Shown here: one piece after another, positions 1-8,163 of the stretch
Layout of the letters: the number at the start of each line of letters is the position of its first letter
How positions within the stretch are numbered: position 1 is the first letter of the stretch
DNA from: Hymenobacter gelipurpurascens
GTDB taxonomy: Bacteria > Bacteroidota > Bacteroidia > Cytophagales > Hymenobacteraceae
Reading direction: 5' to 3'
Assembly: GCF_900187375.1 (NCBI RefSeq)
Contig: NZ_FYEW01000001.1
Span: 1,674,001 to 1,738,000 of the forward strand
Length of the DNA: 64,000 bases
Notes under the pieces: generated by a model
Told to the model about the DNA's origin: nothing
The model's database searches: none
Seen by the model: the letters and a program-made list of their open reading frames with translations, nothing else
Position numbers and translations under genes: made by a program

Positions 1-61
1 TTAATACAACTTGTTTGCGGCGTAATACATCCCAGATCAGCAAATTTTCGCTGGATTTCGT

Positions 62-108
62 AACTTTGTATTCGAAAGGCGGCAGGTTCAACTCTTGCAT
101 CACCTCCA
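62..108 (+). ncRNA. ssrA: Possible 3' end of tmRNA (tRNA-like T arm and acceptor strand), cut by the window edge
   Basis: Bases 82-98 can form a T arm: stem GCAGG/CTTGC with one G-T wobble around the loop TTCAACT, which fits the T-loop consensus. The following ATCACCTCCA resembles the acceptor 3' strand of tmRNA, which typically ends in CACCTCCA. No D arm or anticodon arm lies directly upstream, as expected for tmRNA and not for a tRNA. A strong terminator follows at 151-184. The 5' half would lie before base 1, so the call cannot be completed. It could also be a chance T-loop match. Confidence 0.35.
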
Positions 109-150
109 AAGGTACGGCCCAGGACTTCGGTTCCCGCTTTTCGCCCCGTA

Positions 151-184
151 CCGTCGCACCCTTTTGGGTCCCGACGGTTTTTTT
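151..184 (+). terminator. Rho-independent terminator
   Basis: The arms CCGTCG and CGACGG, with an inner CCC/GGG pair, enclose a short T-rich loop and are followed by seven T. It probably ends the RNA gene to its left. A second possible stem, GGTACGG (111-117) with CCGTACC (146-152), overlaps its left side. Confidence 0.7.
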
Positions 185-288
185 GTACCTAAGAACGCCG
201 AAGATAGGTATATGTCTATGCCTCTTTGGTACTTCGGGGTTTTCAGTTGTTCATTTACCTACATCACAAGTTCACCATTACATTGCCT

Positions 289-1062
289 ATGAAGACTAAA
301 ACCGACATTGTCGAGAACTGGCTGCCACGCTACACTGGCGTACCACTCAAAGATTTCGGCCAGTATATCCTGCTGACGAACTTCCTCAACTACGTGACCA
401 TGTTTGCCGAGCAGTTCGGCGTGGAGGTTCGTGGCCTGGATAAGCCGATGCAAACGGCCACGGCCAACGGCATCACCATTATCAACTTCGGGATGGGCTC
501 CCCGATGGCAGCTACGGTTATGGATCTGATTTCGGCCGTAAAACCGAAAGCAGCGCTGTTTCTGGGCAAATGCGGTGGTCTGAAAAACAAGACCAAACTC
601 GGCGACCTGATTTTGCCCATCGCGGCCATTCGCGGCGAGGGTACTTCCGATGACTACTTGCCCGCCGAGATTCCTGCCCTGCCCTCGTTCCGGTTGCAGC
701 GCGCGGTGTCTTCCATGATCAAGAAGCACGAGAAAGACTACTGGACCGGCACGGTGTACACCACCAACCGCCGTGTGTGGGAGCACGACGAGAATTTCAA
801 GGAGTATCTGCGCCAGATCCGGGCCATGGCCGTTGATATGGAAACCGCTACGATCTTCACGGTAGGCTTCGTAAACGAGATTCCACACGGTGCGCTCCTG
901 CTCGTGAGCGACAACCCTATGACACCTGAAGGCGTGAAAACCTCCGAGAGCGACAAGAAGGTTACCACCGATTTCGTGACTTCGCACCTCCAGATCGGCA
1001 TTGAGTCGTTGATGGAGCTGAAAAACTCCGGCGAATCGGTGAAGCACATGCGCTTCGAGTAG
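289..1062 (+). CDS. amn: AMP nucleosidase (nucleoside phosphorylase superfamily)
   Basis: The 257-residue protein matches the short Bacteroidota form of AMP nucleosidase, which cleaves AMP to adenine and ribose 5-phosphate in purine turnover. Visible family features are the phosphate-site segment FGMGSPMAAT, the strand LFLGKCGGL, and the conserved VDMETAT segment whose Met-Glu contacts ribose in this superfamily. The closing LLVSDNPMTPEG segment also fits. The ATG at 289 was preferred to an upstream in-frame start at 226 because residues before it are not family-like. The E. coli enzyme has an extra N-terminal domain that is absent here. It stands alone, with terminators on both sides. Other nucleoside phosphorylases are a weaker alternative. 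Confidence 0.85.
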   Translation: MKTKTDIVENWLPRYTGVPLKDFGQYILLTNFLNYVTMFAEQFGVEVRGLDKPMQTATANGITIINFGMGSPMAATVMDLISAVKPKAALFLGKCGGLKNKTKLGDLILPIAAIRGEGTSDDYLPAEIPALPSFRLQRAVSSMIKKHEKDYWTGTVYTTNRRVWEHDENFKEYLRQIRAMAVDMETATIFTVGFVNEIPHGALLLVSDNPMTPEGVKTSESDKKVTTDFVTSHLQIGIESLMELKNSGESVKHMRFE

Positions 1063-1089
1063 AAGCCATTCGCAGCTTAACTAGCAAGA

Positions 1090-1118
1090 AGCCCGGGCAT
1101 TATCGTCCGGGCTTTTTT
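1090..1118 (+). terminator. Rho-independent terminator after the AMP nucleosidase gene
   Basis: AGCCCGGGC-type arms (1090-1098 and 1106-1112) with a short loop are followed by six T. It lies 28 bases after the stop codon. Confidence 0.85.
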
Positions 1119-1400
1119 GCGTCTAGGCCAGTTTCGCTTGCACTCAGGTAGGCCTAGCAGCACGCGCAAACAGCCGGCAGGTGGCAGCAAAACGGTACGC
1201 CAGCATCAGGTTTACCAACACGCTGCTCCCGCCTCGCCCTGTGTCCCTTTGCTCAAGACAGAAGCCAAAATTTCAGAACTGTCTTAATTCCTTATACCTT
1301 GAAGCCATAGTTCACTACCCGGAAGGCCTGGAGCCACCTTTGGTACCGGACGAGGCTTGCGCAATTGAGTGCCTCGCATTTCTGTCCTTACGTCTTATCT
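1119..1400. other. Gene-free stretch
   Basis: No convincing gene is seen. An open frame at 1181-1447 has no recognisable composition or start context. The stretch holds copies of the window-wide word TAGGCCA (1124-1130) and AGGCCTAG (about 1151), and presumably the promoter of the next gene. Confidence 0.5.
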
Positions 1401-1835
1401 ATGCCGCTTTTCGACTCGAATTACCTCACGATTACGTACACGCCTGAGTCGCAGCAGCTCACGGGGCGCTGGCTACGTTCGGTGATGCCATTTGAGCTAC
1501 ACCGAGGCTACAACACCCTGCTGGACAGCGCAGTGGAACGAAATTGCCGCTTTTGGCTGATTGATATCCGGCGGCGCTCCAGCGTAGAGTCACGGGATGT
1601 ATATTGGATGCTGGAAGAGTTTTATCCGCAGCTATTTCCCCGCTTGGGCCGCACCACCTACATCGCCTTTCTAATGGCCCCGAACCAACTGGCTGGCGTA
1701 TTAGCTGATTCTAAGATGCCCGTTCTGGAGACCCCGGAAGATGGCAAACCGTACATTATCCAGCGGTTTACAGAGGAAAAATCGGCGCAAGACTGGCTGC
1801 ATCATTACCAACAGCACGAATCCGTAGCGCGCTAA
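1401..1835 (+). CDS. Hypothetical protein, about 144 residues
   Basis: Function is not recognised. The protein starts MPLFDSNYLTITYTPESQQL and alternates strands and helices (for example the segment RFWLIDIRRRSS, then VYWMLEEFYPQLFPRLGRTTYIAFLMAP). This pattern suits a small soluble alpha/beta domain, perhaps STAS- or SpoIIAA-like, as in many short Hymenobacter proteins of unknown role. No signal peptide or membrane segment is visible. An upstream in-frame TTG at 1365 would add 12 residues; the ATG at 1401 is preferred. It ends 43 bases before the amidohydrolase gene and may share a transcript with it. Confidence 0.6.
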   Translation: MPLFDSNYLTITYTPESQQLTGRWLRSVMPFELHRGYNTLLDSAVERNCRFWLIDIRRRSSVESRDVYWMLEEFYPQLFPRLGRTTYIAFLMAPNQLAGVLADSKMPVLETPEDGKPYIIQRFTEEKSAQDWLHHYQQHESVAR

Positions 1836-1878
1836 TTTTCCCTGTGGTGCAGGCACGCTCGTTGCGTACCTTCGCTCC

Positions 1879-3531
1879 ATGACCCGTCTCCGATTACTCG
1901 CTCTGCTCCCGCTGCTCGGGAGCTTCGCTGGCTGCCAAACGGCCAGCCGTCAGTCCGCTGACCTGATCGTGTATAATGCCACCGTGTACACCGTCGATTC
2001 GGCCTTCAGCAAAGCCCAGGCGTTTGCCGTGAAGGATGGCAAATTTGTGGGCGTGGGCACGGCCGAGGATATTCGGGGCAAGTTTGAGGCAAAGAAGGAG
2101 GTAGATGCGCAAGGGCAGTTTGTGTACCCTGGTTTCTACGACGCCCACTGCCACTTCTACCGCTACGCCCTAGGCCTCCGCGACGCCGATTTGGTCGGGA
2201 CTGAATCGTGGGAGGCGGTGGTGCAAAAACTGCAGCAACAGCGCCAGCAATACCCACACGCGGCGTGGCTTACAGGCCGCGGCTGGGACCAGAACGACTG
2301 GCCTACGAAGCAGTTCCCATCCAAAGACACCCTCGATAAGCTGTTCCCCAACACTCCCGTGTTCATCGTGCGGGTAGATGGGCACGCAGCCCTCGTAAAC
2401 CAGAAGGCGTTGGATATGGCGGGCGTCACGCAGAATACGCCTATCAGCGGCGGCACCATCACGAAGGATGCTCGCGGCAACCTGACTGGCCTACTGGTAG
2501 ATAACGCCGTACGGTTGGTATCGGCCAAGATTCCGGAGCCCACCGCAGCTGAAGCGGAAACTGCTTTGTTGGAAGCACAGAAGCGGTGCGTAGCTGTAGG
2601 CCTCACCAGCCTCGCCGACGCAGGCCTCGACAAAGCCAACGTAGACCGCATGGATGCGCTACAAGGCCAGGGCAAGCTGAAAGTGCGCCTGTACACCATG
2701 CTGGCTCCCACCAAAGAAAACCTCGAATTTTACCTGAAAAACGGCCCTGTGTTTAAGGATCGGCTCACGGTATGTAGCTTCAAAGTGTACGCTGATGGGG
2801 CTTTGGGCTCTCGCGGCGCCTGCCTGGTGCACCCGTATACCGATAAGCCTCAGGAAACGGGCTTCCTGCTTTCTTCCGTAGCCGAGTATCGTACGCTGGC
2901 CAAGCAGCTGGCGGCCAGTAAATTCCAGATGAACACCCACGCCATCGGTGACTCCAGCAACCGGCTTTTACTGGATATTTATGGCGAAGCCCTCAAGGGC
3001 CAGAAAGACCGCCGCTGGCGCATAGAGCACGCCCAGGTAGTGACCAAGGCCGATGTACCCAAGTTCGGCCAGTACGGTATTGTGCCCTCGGTGCAGCCCA
3101 CACACGCCACCTCCGATATGTACTGGGCCGGCGAGCGGCTAGGCCAGTCGCGTCTGCAAACGGCTTACGCGTATAATGATCTGCGCAAGCAGTACGGCCA
3201 GGTGGCGCTCGGTTCCGATTTTCCGGTGGAGGATATCAACCCGCTGTTTGGGTTCCACTCGGCGGTGGCCCGCCAAGATGCCAAGAATTACCCGGCCGGT
3301 GGCTTCCAGATGGAGAATGCCCTCTCCCGCCCCGATGCGTTGCGCGGCATGACCACCTGGGCAGCTCATGCGGCCTTCGAGGAAAAGCAGAAAGGCAGCA
3401 TCAGCCCTGGCCTAGCCGCCGACTTTGTGCTACTGGATACCGACCTGCTGGAAGCGCCCAAGGAGAAGCTGCGCTCTGCCAAGGTGCAGCAAACCTGGAT
3501 TGCCGGCGAGAAAGTATTCGGCGGCAACTAG
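1879..3531 (+). CDS. Lipoprotein amidohydrolase (YtcJ-like, amidohydrolase family 3)
   Basis: The 550-residue protein begins with a lipoprotein signal (MTRLRLLALLPLLGSFAGC, lipobox FAGC, Cys19), so it should be anchored in the envelope. The rest matches metal-dependent amidohydrolases of the YtcJ/family 3 group. These have an N-terminal beta-sandwich strand (LIVYNATVYTVD), the metal-binding DAHCHF motif near residue 93, a central NTHAIGD segment, RIEHAQV, a late GSDFPVE segment with the catalytic Asp, and a C-terminal return to the sandwich (GSISPGLAADFVLLD). The substrate cannot be read from sequence. Its stop codon lies in the left arm of the long hairpin at 3528-3615. Confidence 0.88.
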   Translation: MTRLRLLALLPLLGSFAGCQTASRQSADLIVYNATVYTVDSAFSKAQAFAVKDGKFVGVGTAEDIRGKFEAKKEVDAQGQFVYPGFYDAHCHFYRYALGLRDADLVGTESWEAVVQKLQQQRQQYPHAAWLTGRGWDQNDWPTKQFPSKDTLDKLFPNTPVFIVRVDGHAALVNQKALDMAGVTQNTPISGGTITKDARGNLTGLLVDNAVRLVSAKIPEPTAAEAETALLEAQKRCVAVGLTSLADAGLDKANVDRMDALQGQGKLKVRLYTMLAPTKENLEFYLKNGPVFKDRLTVCSFKVYADGALGSRGACLVHPYTDKPQETGFLLSSVAEYRTLAKQLAASKFQMNTHAIGDSSNRLLLDIYGEALKGQKDRRWRIEHAQVVTKADVPKFGQYGIVPSVQPTHATSDMYWAGERLGQSRLQTAYAYNDLRKQYGQVALGSDFPVEDINPLFGFHSAVARQDAKNYPAGGFQMENALSRPDALRGMTTWAAHAAFEEKQKGSISPGLAADFVLLDTDLLEAPKEKLRSAKVQQTWIAGEKVFGGN

Positions 3532-3615
3532 GAAACCACACTTTACCGCACAGAAAAGCCCTGCAACTACGAGTAGCTGCAGGGCTTTTCTATGCGGTAA
3601 AGTGTGGTTTCCTAG
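3528..3615. terminator. Long bidirectional terminator hairpin between convergent genes
   Basis: Arms 3528-3565 and 3578-3615 are 38 bases long with a single mismatch and a 12-base loop. The core AGAAAAGCCCTGCA/TGCAGGGCTTTTCT gives A-rich and T-rich flanks that can terminate in both directions. The outer part includes the stop codons of both the amidohydrolase and the DinB gene. Confidence 0.8.
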
Positions 3616-4127
3616 CGACGTGGGGCCTCATCGGCAGAACCGCCATAGATGGCCGGCACCGGAATATCTAGCAGGCGCAAATACACGGAAAGCTGGCCAC
3701 GGTGATGGACCAGGTGGTTAAGCACGAGCGTACGGGCTACAGCGGCGCGGGGCATGGTCATGAATACCTGCTCGCCCCGGCGCATCGTCCAGAGGTCATG
3801 GAAAGTTGCGTCGTCTACCTGGCCTAGGGCCTTATGGATGTTCTCGCTGTTCACATCGAAGCGGCGCAGCACCTCGTCGGTAGTGGTCGGCGAGGCGGGC
3901 ATTTGCACGGTGGCCATATCTGTTTCGGGGCCCTGCAACGACATTTCCAGGAAACCGACCAGGTTGGCCATATGTGAGGCCAACGTCCCGATTTTCATGG
4001 ATTTGGGGTGAGGCTGCCAGTCGAACTTCTCGGTGGGCACGCGCTCCAACAAGCGACGCGTGAGGCTGAGTTCGTGCTTCAGCTCTTGGCTGAGGGCAGT
4101 TTGGAGGGAAGAGGTTTGAGTTTCCAT
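3612..4127 (-). CDS. DinB family protein
   Basis: The 171-residue protein has the DinB/YfiT-like four-helix-bundle pattern. It starts with a helix (LSQELKHELSLTRRLLERVP), followed by FDWQPHPKSMKIGTLASHMANLVGF, which supplies the first metal-binding His. A late LVLNHLVHHRGQLSVYLRLL segment supplies the HxxxH-type ligands. DinB proteins are small metal-binding enzymes, some acting as thiol-dependent transferases; the substrate here is unknown. The gene is convergent with the amidohydrolase. Its 5' flank holds the terminator of the next minus-strand gene, so it must have its own promoter. Confidence 0.85.
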   Translation of the reverse strand: METQTSSLQTALSQELKHELSLTRRLLERVPTEKFDWQPHPKSMKIGTLASHMANLVGFLEMSLQGPETDMATVQMPASPTTTDEVLRRFDVNSENIHKALGQVDDATFHDLWTMRRGEQVFMTMPRAAVARTLVLNHLVHHRGQLSVYLRLLDIPVPAIYGGSADEAPRR

Positions 4128-4191
4128 AAGCGGGGGTGAGAAAGGTGTTGCACTGCGTAACTGCCAGCGGCCGGTTTAGTTTTGACAGGCA

Positions 4192-4227
4192 CAAAAAAGC
4201 CTGCCGCACTATGCAGCAGGCTTTTTG
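4192..4227 (-). terminator. Rho-independent terminator after the MFS gene
   Basis: Arms AAAAAGCCTGC (4194-4204) and GCAGGCTTTTT (4216-4226) give a hairpin followed on the minus strand by a T run, 35 bases beyond the MFS stop. Confidence 0.8.
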
Positions 4228-4261
4228 TAGGCAGCCTTGAGCGTGGCTTCAGCAATATTGC

Positions 4262-5698
4262 CTACTGCCTTGCTGCCGGCATACCAACGTTTGGAGTAGC
4301 GGGCGGCGGGCCAAGCACTGTCTCACCCGAAGGTTCATCACGCAGCTTTTTGCCCCGTAGCGTCAGCAGAAACAACAGGCCCAGAATGAAGAACACGATA
4401 AGAGACAGGATGCTGTTGCGCATAGAGCCCGTAATCTGGGCAATGATGCCGAATACGGCCGTGCCAATCACGATGCTGAGTTTCTCCGTTACATCGAAAA
4501 AGCTGAAGAATGCGGCGGTGTTAGGGGTATTCTCCGGAATAATTTTGGAGTACGTGCTGCGCGAAAGGCTCTGAATAGCACCCATTGTGAGGCCAATGAC
4601 GGAGGCCAAGGCATAGAAGCTCCAGCCTGCCTGCACGAAATAGCCGGCCACGCAAATGCACATCCAGATAAACACTGACCAGCTCAGGGCGCGGGTATTG
4701 CCGATGCGTTCTGAGAGCTTGGCAAACAAGTAGGCCCCCAGAATACCAACCACCTGCAATAGCAAGATGGTGATGATCAGGGAAGTGCTTTCCAGATGCA
4801 GCTCCTTGTCGCCGAAGATGGTGGCCACGTACATTACGGTTTGCACGCCCATGTTATAGGTAAAGTAGGCCAGTAGAAAGCGCTTCAGATTGGGCAGGTG
4901 CTTCAGCTGAGCCCACACTTTGCCTAGCTCATGGAAGCCATTGAGCAGCCATCCAGATTCAGAAGCAACAGCATCGGCGGGGCGGCCGGGGTCGGCGGGT
5001 AGCGTGAAGAAGGGAATTTGGGCAAAGCCTGCCCACCATAGGCCAGTCAGCAGAAAGGAAATGCGGGCCGGCAGGCGGGCTCCTTCCGGCGTGGAGGCAT
5101 CAATGCCGACCATCTCCGGAAACTGATTGATCAGCAAGCAAATAATCAGGAGCACTACGGAGCCGATGTAGCCCATCGAGAACCCGCGCGCTGATAAGGA
5201 ATCGTAATTTTCTTCTGACGAAATCAGGGGCAAGTAGCTATTATAGAACACAATAGAACCCGAAAAGCCAAACGTGGCCGCTATAAAGATGAAGGTGCTG
5301 AGCGTGAGCGTATCGGGCGTGAAGAAGAACAGCGCCGCGCAGGAAAATGCCCCGATGTAGCAGAATATCTGCATGAACAGCTTCTTACGGCCCGAAAAGT
5401 CGGCCAGAGAAGTCAGGAACGGGCTGATGAGCGCCACCAGCAGAAAAGCTGCGGAAATGGCGTAGGTCAGCAGAGAAGAGCCGGGCACCTGGAAACCCAA
5501 AAAGCTCACCACGTCGTCTTTGGGACTGATGGTTTTGGTGATAGCGCCCCAATAAATCGGGAAAATAGAGCTGGTAATAACCAGTGGGTACACGGAGTTG
5601 GCCCAGTCGTAGAACGTCCAGCCGCGCGTGATGCGCTTGTCGTCCTTGGGAATATCGGCGAAAGAGGTTTCAGGCGCAGTTGCCGAAGCAGTTGTCAT
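4262..5698 (-). CDS. MFS transporter of the UMF1/Atg22-like family
   Basis: The 478-residue protein has about twelve hydrophobic segments. Its N-terminus, TRGWTFYDWANSVYPLVITS, is the hallmark of the UMF1 (Atg22-like) branch of the major facilitator superfamily, where Atg22 exports amino acids from the yeast vacuole. The segment TMGAIQSLSRSTYSKIIPEN is the second-half MFS motif typical of this branch. It is an inner-membrane transporter; the bacterial substrate is not known and cannot be told here. It is transcribed alone and has its own terminator. Confidence 0.88.
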   Translation of the reverse strand: MTTASATAPETSFADIPKDDKRITRGWTFYDWANSVYPLVITSSIFPIYWGAITKTISPKDDVVSFLGFQVPGSSLLTYAISAAFLLVALISPFLTSLADFSGRKKLFMQIFCYIGAFSCAALFFFTPDTLTLSTFIFIAATFGFSGSIVFYNSYLPLISSEENYDSLSARGFSMGYIGSVVLLIICLLINQFPEMVGIDASTPEGARLPARISFLLTGLWWAGFAQIPFFTLPADPGRPADAVASESGWLLNGFHELGKVWAQLKHLPNLKRFLLAYFTYNMGVQTVMYVATIFGDKELHLESTSLIITILLLQVVGILGAYLFAKLSERIGNTRALSWSVFIWMCICVAGYFVQAGWSFYALASVIGLTMGAIQSLSRSTYSKIIPENTPNTAAFFSFFDVTEKLSIVIGTAVFGIIAQITGSMRNSILSLIVFFILGLLFLLTLRGKKLRDEPSGETVLGPPPATPNVGMPAARQ

Positions 5699-5920
5699 AC
5701 AGGCACGAGTTGAGGTGTGGCGTCGGGCAAGATAACGGGATTCGCGGGTTGCAGTTGTCGAGCTCTTGTAGTGGCGCTCAACTGCAAGGCCTTTATCAGG
5801 TAAAAAGGCTCAACAAACACTTCCCGCCGACCTGCTACCCCTCGAACAGCCAGAGGGCTTACAAGCAACTTTATCTGCCAGGAACTTCTGTAGAATCCGG
5901 TGTTTGGTATGGCCACACGC

Positions 5921-6514
5921 TTAGCCCGGCGACGCCAAAAGCGCAGCGTATTGTTCTGGCGTATCCACATCCACCGCGCCAAGCGGAAAGGGCAAGGAAA
6001 CCACCAACTCCGGATGCTGCCGCAGAAGCTGAGCGGCGCCGGCTGCATCGGGCAACAGGCGCAACAACGGCAGCGCCTCCACCCCGAAAAATACCGGCAC
6101 ACCCCACACCTCGTTGTACTGGCTAGCCGCAATCGGCTGACCAGGCGTGGCAGCGGCTGCGAGCTGTTGCAACAAGGAAGTTGTCACGAAAGGTTGGTCG
6201 CAAAGCATGACTGTAACTCCGCCTCGCAGTGGCCTAGCGTGCATTTCCAGCGCCTGTAGGCCAGTCTTGATGGAGGCTCCCATGCCCGCCTGCCACTGCT
6301 TGCACTGCACTACCATCACTGGCAGGCCTACCAACTCGGGCAGCAGCTCCTCGTGCAACGCCCCCGTCACGACCACCACTGGCGCCCCAGCGGCTGCCTC
6401 CACCGCAGTTTCGGCAGCCCGACGCAGGAGGGTTTTACCTTTAAACGGCAGGAGCTGTTTGGGCTGGCCCAGCCGGGAAGAAGAACCAGCCGCCAGCAGA
6501 ATGATAGCCGACAT
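5921..6514 (-). CDS. mocA: MocA-like molybdenum cofactor cytidylyltransferase (NTP transferase)
   Basis: The 197-residue protein opens with ILLAAGSSSRLGQPKQLLPF, the nucleotide-binding motif of MobA/MocA-type transferases, and has the metal-binding CDQPFV motif in the middle. MocA transfers CMP from CTP to molybdopterin, forming the dinucleotide cofactor of xanthine dehydrogenase-type enzymes. The gene lies downstream of an xdhC-like gene on the same strand, which favours MocA over MobA. No molybdenum hydroxylase subunit is encoded in this window. A sugar or polyol nucleotidyltransferase is possible but less likely. Confidence 0.8.
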   Translation of the reverse strand: MSAIILLAAGSSSRLGQPKQLLPFKGKTLLRRAAETAVEAAAGAPVVVVTGALHEELLPELVGLPVMVVQCKQWQAGMGASIKTGLQALEMHARPLRGGVTVMLCDQPFVTTSLLQQLAAAATPGQPIAASQYNEVWGVPVFFGVEALPLLRLLPDAAGAAQLLRQHPELVVSLPFPLGAVDVDTPEQYAALLASPG

Positions 6515-6641
6515 AAGAACAGCAGGAAATAATCTAGGTGCTAAAAACGAGGAATTGAAGCCAGCAAGTTGTAATACTCAGCGCTGGCTTTCCAACAACC
6601 CAAAAGGGCAATAGCCTTTGGCCTTACTTAGCCATGTGGTG

Positions 6642-7829
6642 CTATAGCTCGCAAATGGCATCTACCCGGCCATCGGCTACCATCGGGCCGTCGGCGTGCA
6701 ATGAAGGATGGATGGGATGGGGAGAGTCGCGCAGGAACCCCGCAGGACGAGCCGTGAGTACAGCCTGGATTTCAGCAATGATGGACAAGGCAATTTCTTC
6801 GGGCGTCTCAGCACCCAGGTTCAGGCCAATGGGACTGTATAGGCGGCCTTGCAAGCGGGCCGCGGCATCAGGCACATCTTTCTGCAAATCGGTGAGCAGC
6901 CTGTCGTACTTCTTGCGCGGCCCCAATAGGCCTACGTATAGGGTGGGCGAGTCCAGCAAATGGCGTAGTACCGCCAGATCGTAGTAATAGTTATGCGTCA
7001 TCAACAGGGCAAAGCTGCTGTTGTGCGGCTCCTTTTCCACCTGCGCCAACGGCACCACTCGCACTGCTTCGGCTTCGGGAAAGCGCGCGGGCTGGGCTTG
7101 GGCTGGTCGGCCATCCAACACCTGCACGCGCCAGCCTAGGCCACTTGCCAGCCGTACCACGGGCTGCACATCGTTGCCGGCCCCGTACACCGTGAGGCGT
7201 ACCGGCGGGCGCAGTATTTCCAGACACACCCGTACTGTTCCCGCTTCGGCGGGGTAATGGCGCGTGGCCGGCTGGCCGGCCGCAAGCGCCTGTCGGGCAT
7301 CGGCCAAAATGGCTTGGTACAGCACCGAAGCAGAAGAAAGGCTGCCCTGCACTGCTCCATCCGAGGTCAGCAGCAGTCGCTCCCCTACCTGAGCCGGCGC
7401 CGCAGCACCTGCCAGGCTAAAAATTGTTGCTACCACAGCAGTTTCTTCCACTCCTTCGGCCCAGCGCCGCAACAGCTCTAAGGGGTTTTGCGGGTCTTGA
7501 AAGTCGAGGGGCTCCAGCAGAATCTGGACGATGCCTTGGCAACCCAGCGCGGCCCCAAACTGCAGGTCGTCGTCGGGGTCCGTAGAGTCATAGGTAACAA
7601 TGGTAGGCTTGCCGCGCTGGATGGTCTGGCGAGCCCGGCGCCTGGCATCGCCCTCCAGGCAGCCGCCACTAATGGCGCCCGTCAGCTGTCCGTCTTCGGT
7701 CACGAGCATGCGGGCACCTGGCCTACGGTAAGCGGAACCCGCCACATCTACCACAGAAGCCAGCGCACAGGCGCGGCCAGCGGTGCGGTGTTCGTCGTAG
7801 GCCAGTAAAAGTCGTTGAAGTTCAGTCAT
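6642..7829 (-). CDS. xdhC: XdhC/CoxI family molybdenum-enzyme maturation protein
   Basis: The 395-residue protein has the XdhC N-terminal signature (VAGSAYRRPGARMLV, then GAISGGCLEGD) and a C-terminal Rossmann domain (TVYGAGNDVQP, later VGLLGPRKK). XdhC proteins bind molybdenum cofactor, help insert the terminal sulfur and deliver the cofactor to xanthine dehydrogenase-like hydroxylases. The ATG at 7829 was chosen; an extension to 7862 adds 11 residues that do not look like the family. The mocA-like gene follows 127 bases downstream on the same strand, suggesting one unit. The target enzyme must be encoded elsewhere. Confidence 0.87.
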   Translation of the reverse strand: MTELQRLLLAYDEHRTAGRACALASVVDVAGSAYRRPGARMLVTEDGQLTGAISGGCLEGDARRRARQTIQRGKPTIVTYDSTDPDDDLQFGAALGCQGIVQILLEPLDFQDPQNPLELLRRWAEGVEETAVVATIFSLAGAAAPAQVGERLLLTSDGAVQGSLSSASVLYQAILADARQALAAGQPATRHYPAEAGTVRVCLEILRPPVRLTVYGAGNDVQPVVRLASGLGWRVQVLDGRPAQAQPARFPEAEAVRVVPLAQVEKEPHNSSFALLMTHNYYYDLAVLRHLLDSPTLYVGLLGPRKKYDRLLTDLQKDVPDAAARLQGRLYSPIGLNLGAETPEEIALSIIAEIQAVLTARPAGFLRDSPHPIHPSLHADGPMVADGRVDAICEL

Positions 7830-8163
7830 AACACAGCGGCCGCCCCCTTCTAGCTGAAGCATGCATCAGCAAAACACCTACGCAACAGAAAAGTATGGCT
7901 AGTAAGCTGAAAGCCATAGCAGCAGTTAGAGAGTACGCTAATTCAGCAAGCAGGTTAGGCAAGACAAACACTGATTTTCTGCCACAGATTACTCTCTGCT
8001 ACCTAAAAGCAGCATAACTGCAGGACCTTGGTGACATCTATCTTAATTAACTAAATCCTTGATATTTTGCATATTATATGTATAAAATTATATCATTTTC
8101 TGCAAAATCTATAATTTTCAAGCCATTGATTTACATATTACGCAATCATTAATTCTATCCTTC
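7830..8163. other. Divergent promoter region, AT-rich on its right side
   Basis: This gap separates the divergent xdhC-like and protease genes. From about 8040 it becomes strongly AT-rich compared with the rest of the window, with several overlapping -7-like TA-rich hexamers. No single Bacteroidota promoter can be chosen with confidence and no gene is seen. Confidence 0.5.

Noticed and set aside
1181..1447. Open frame before the small gene at 1401
   Set aside because: No recognisable composition, and it overlaps the real gene in another frame.
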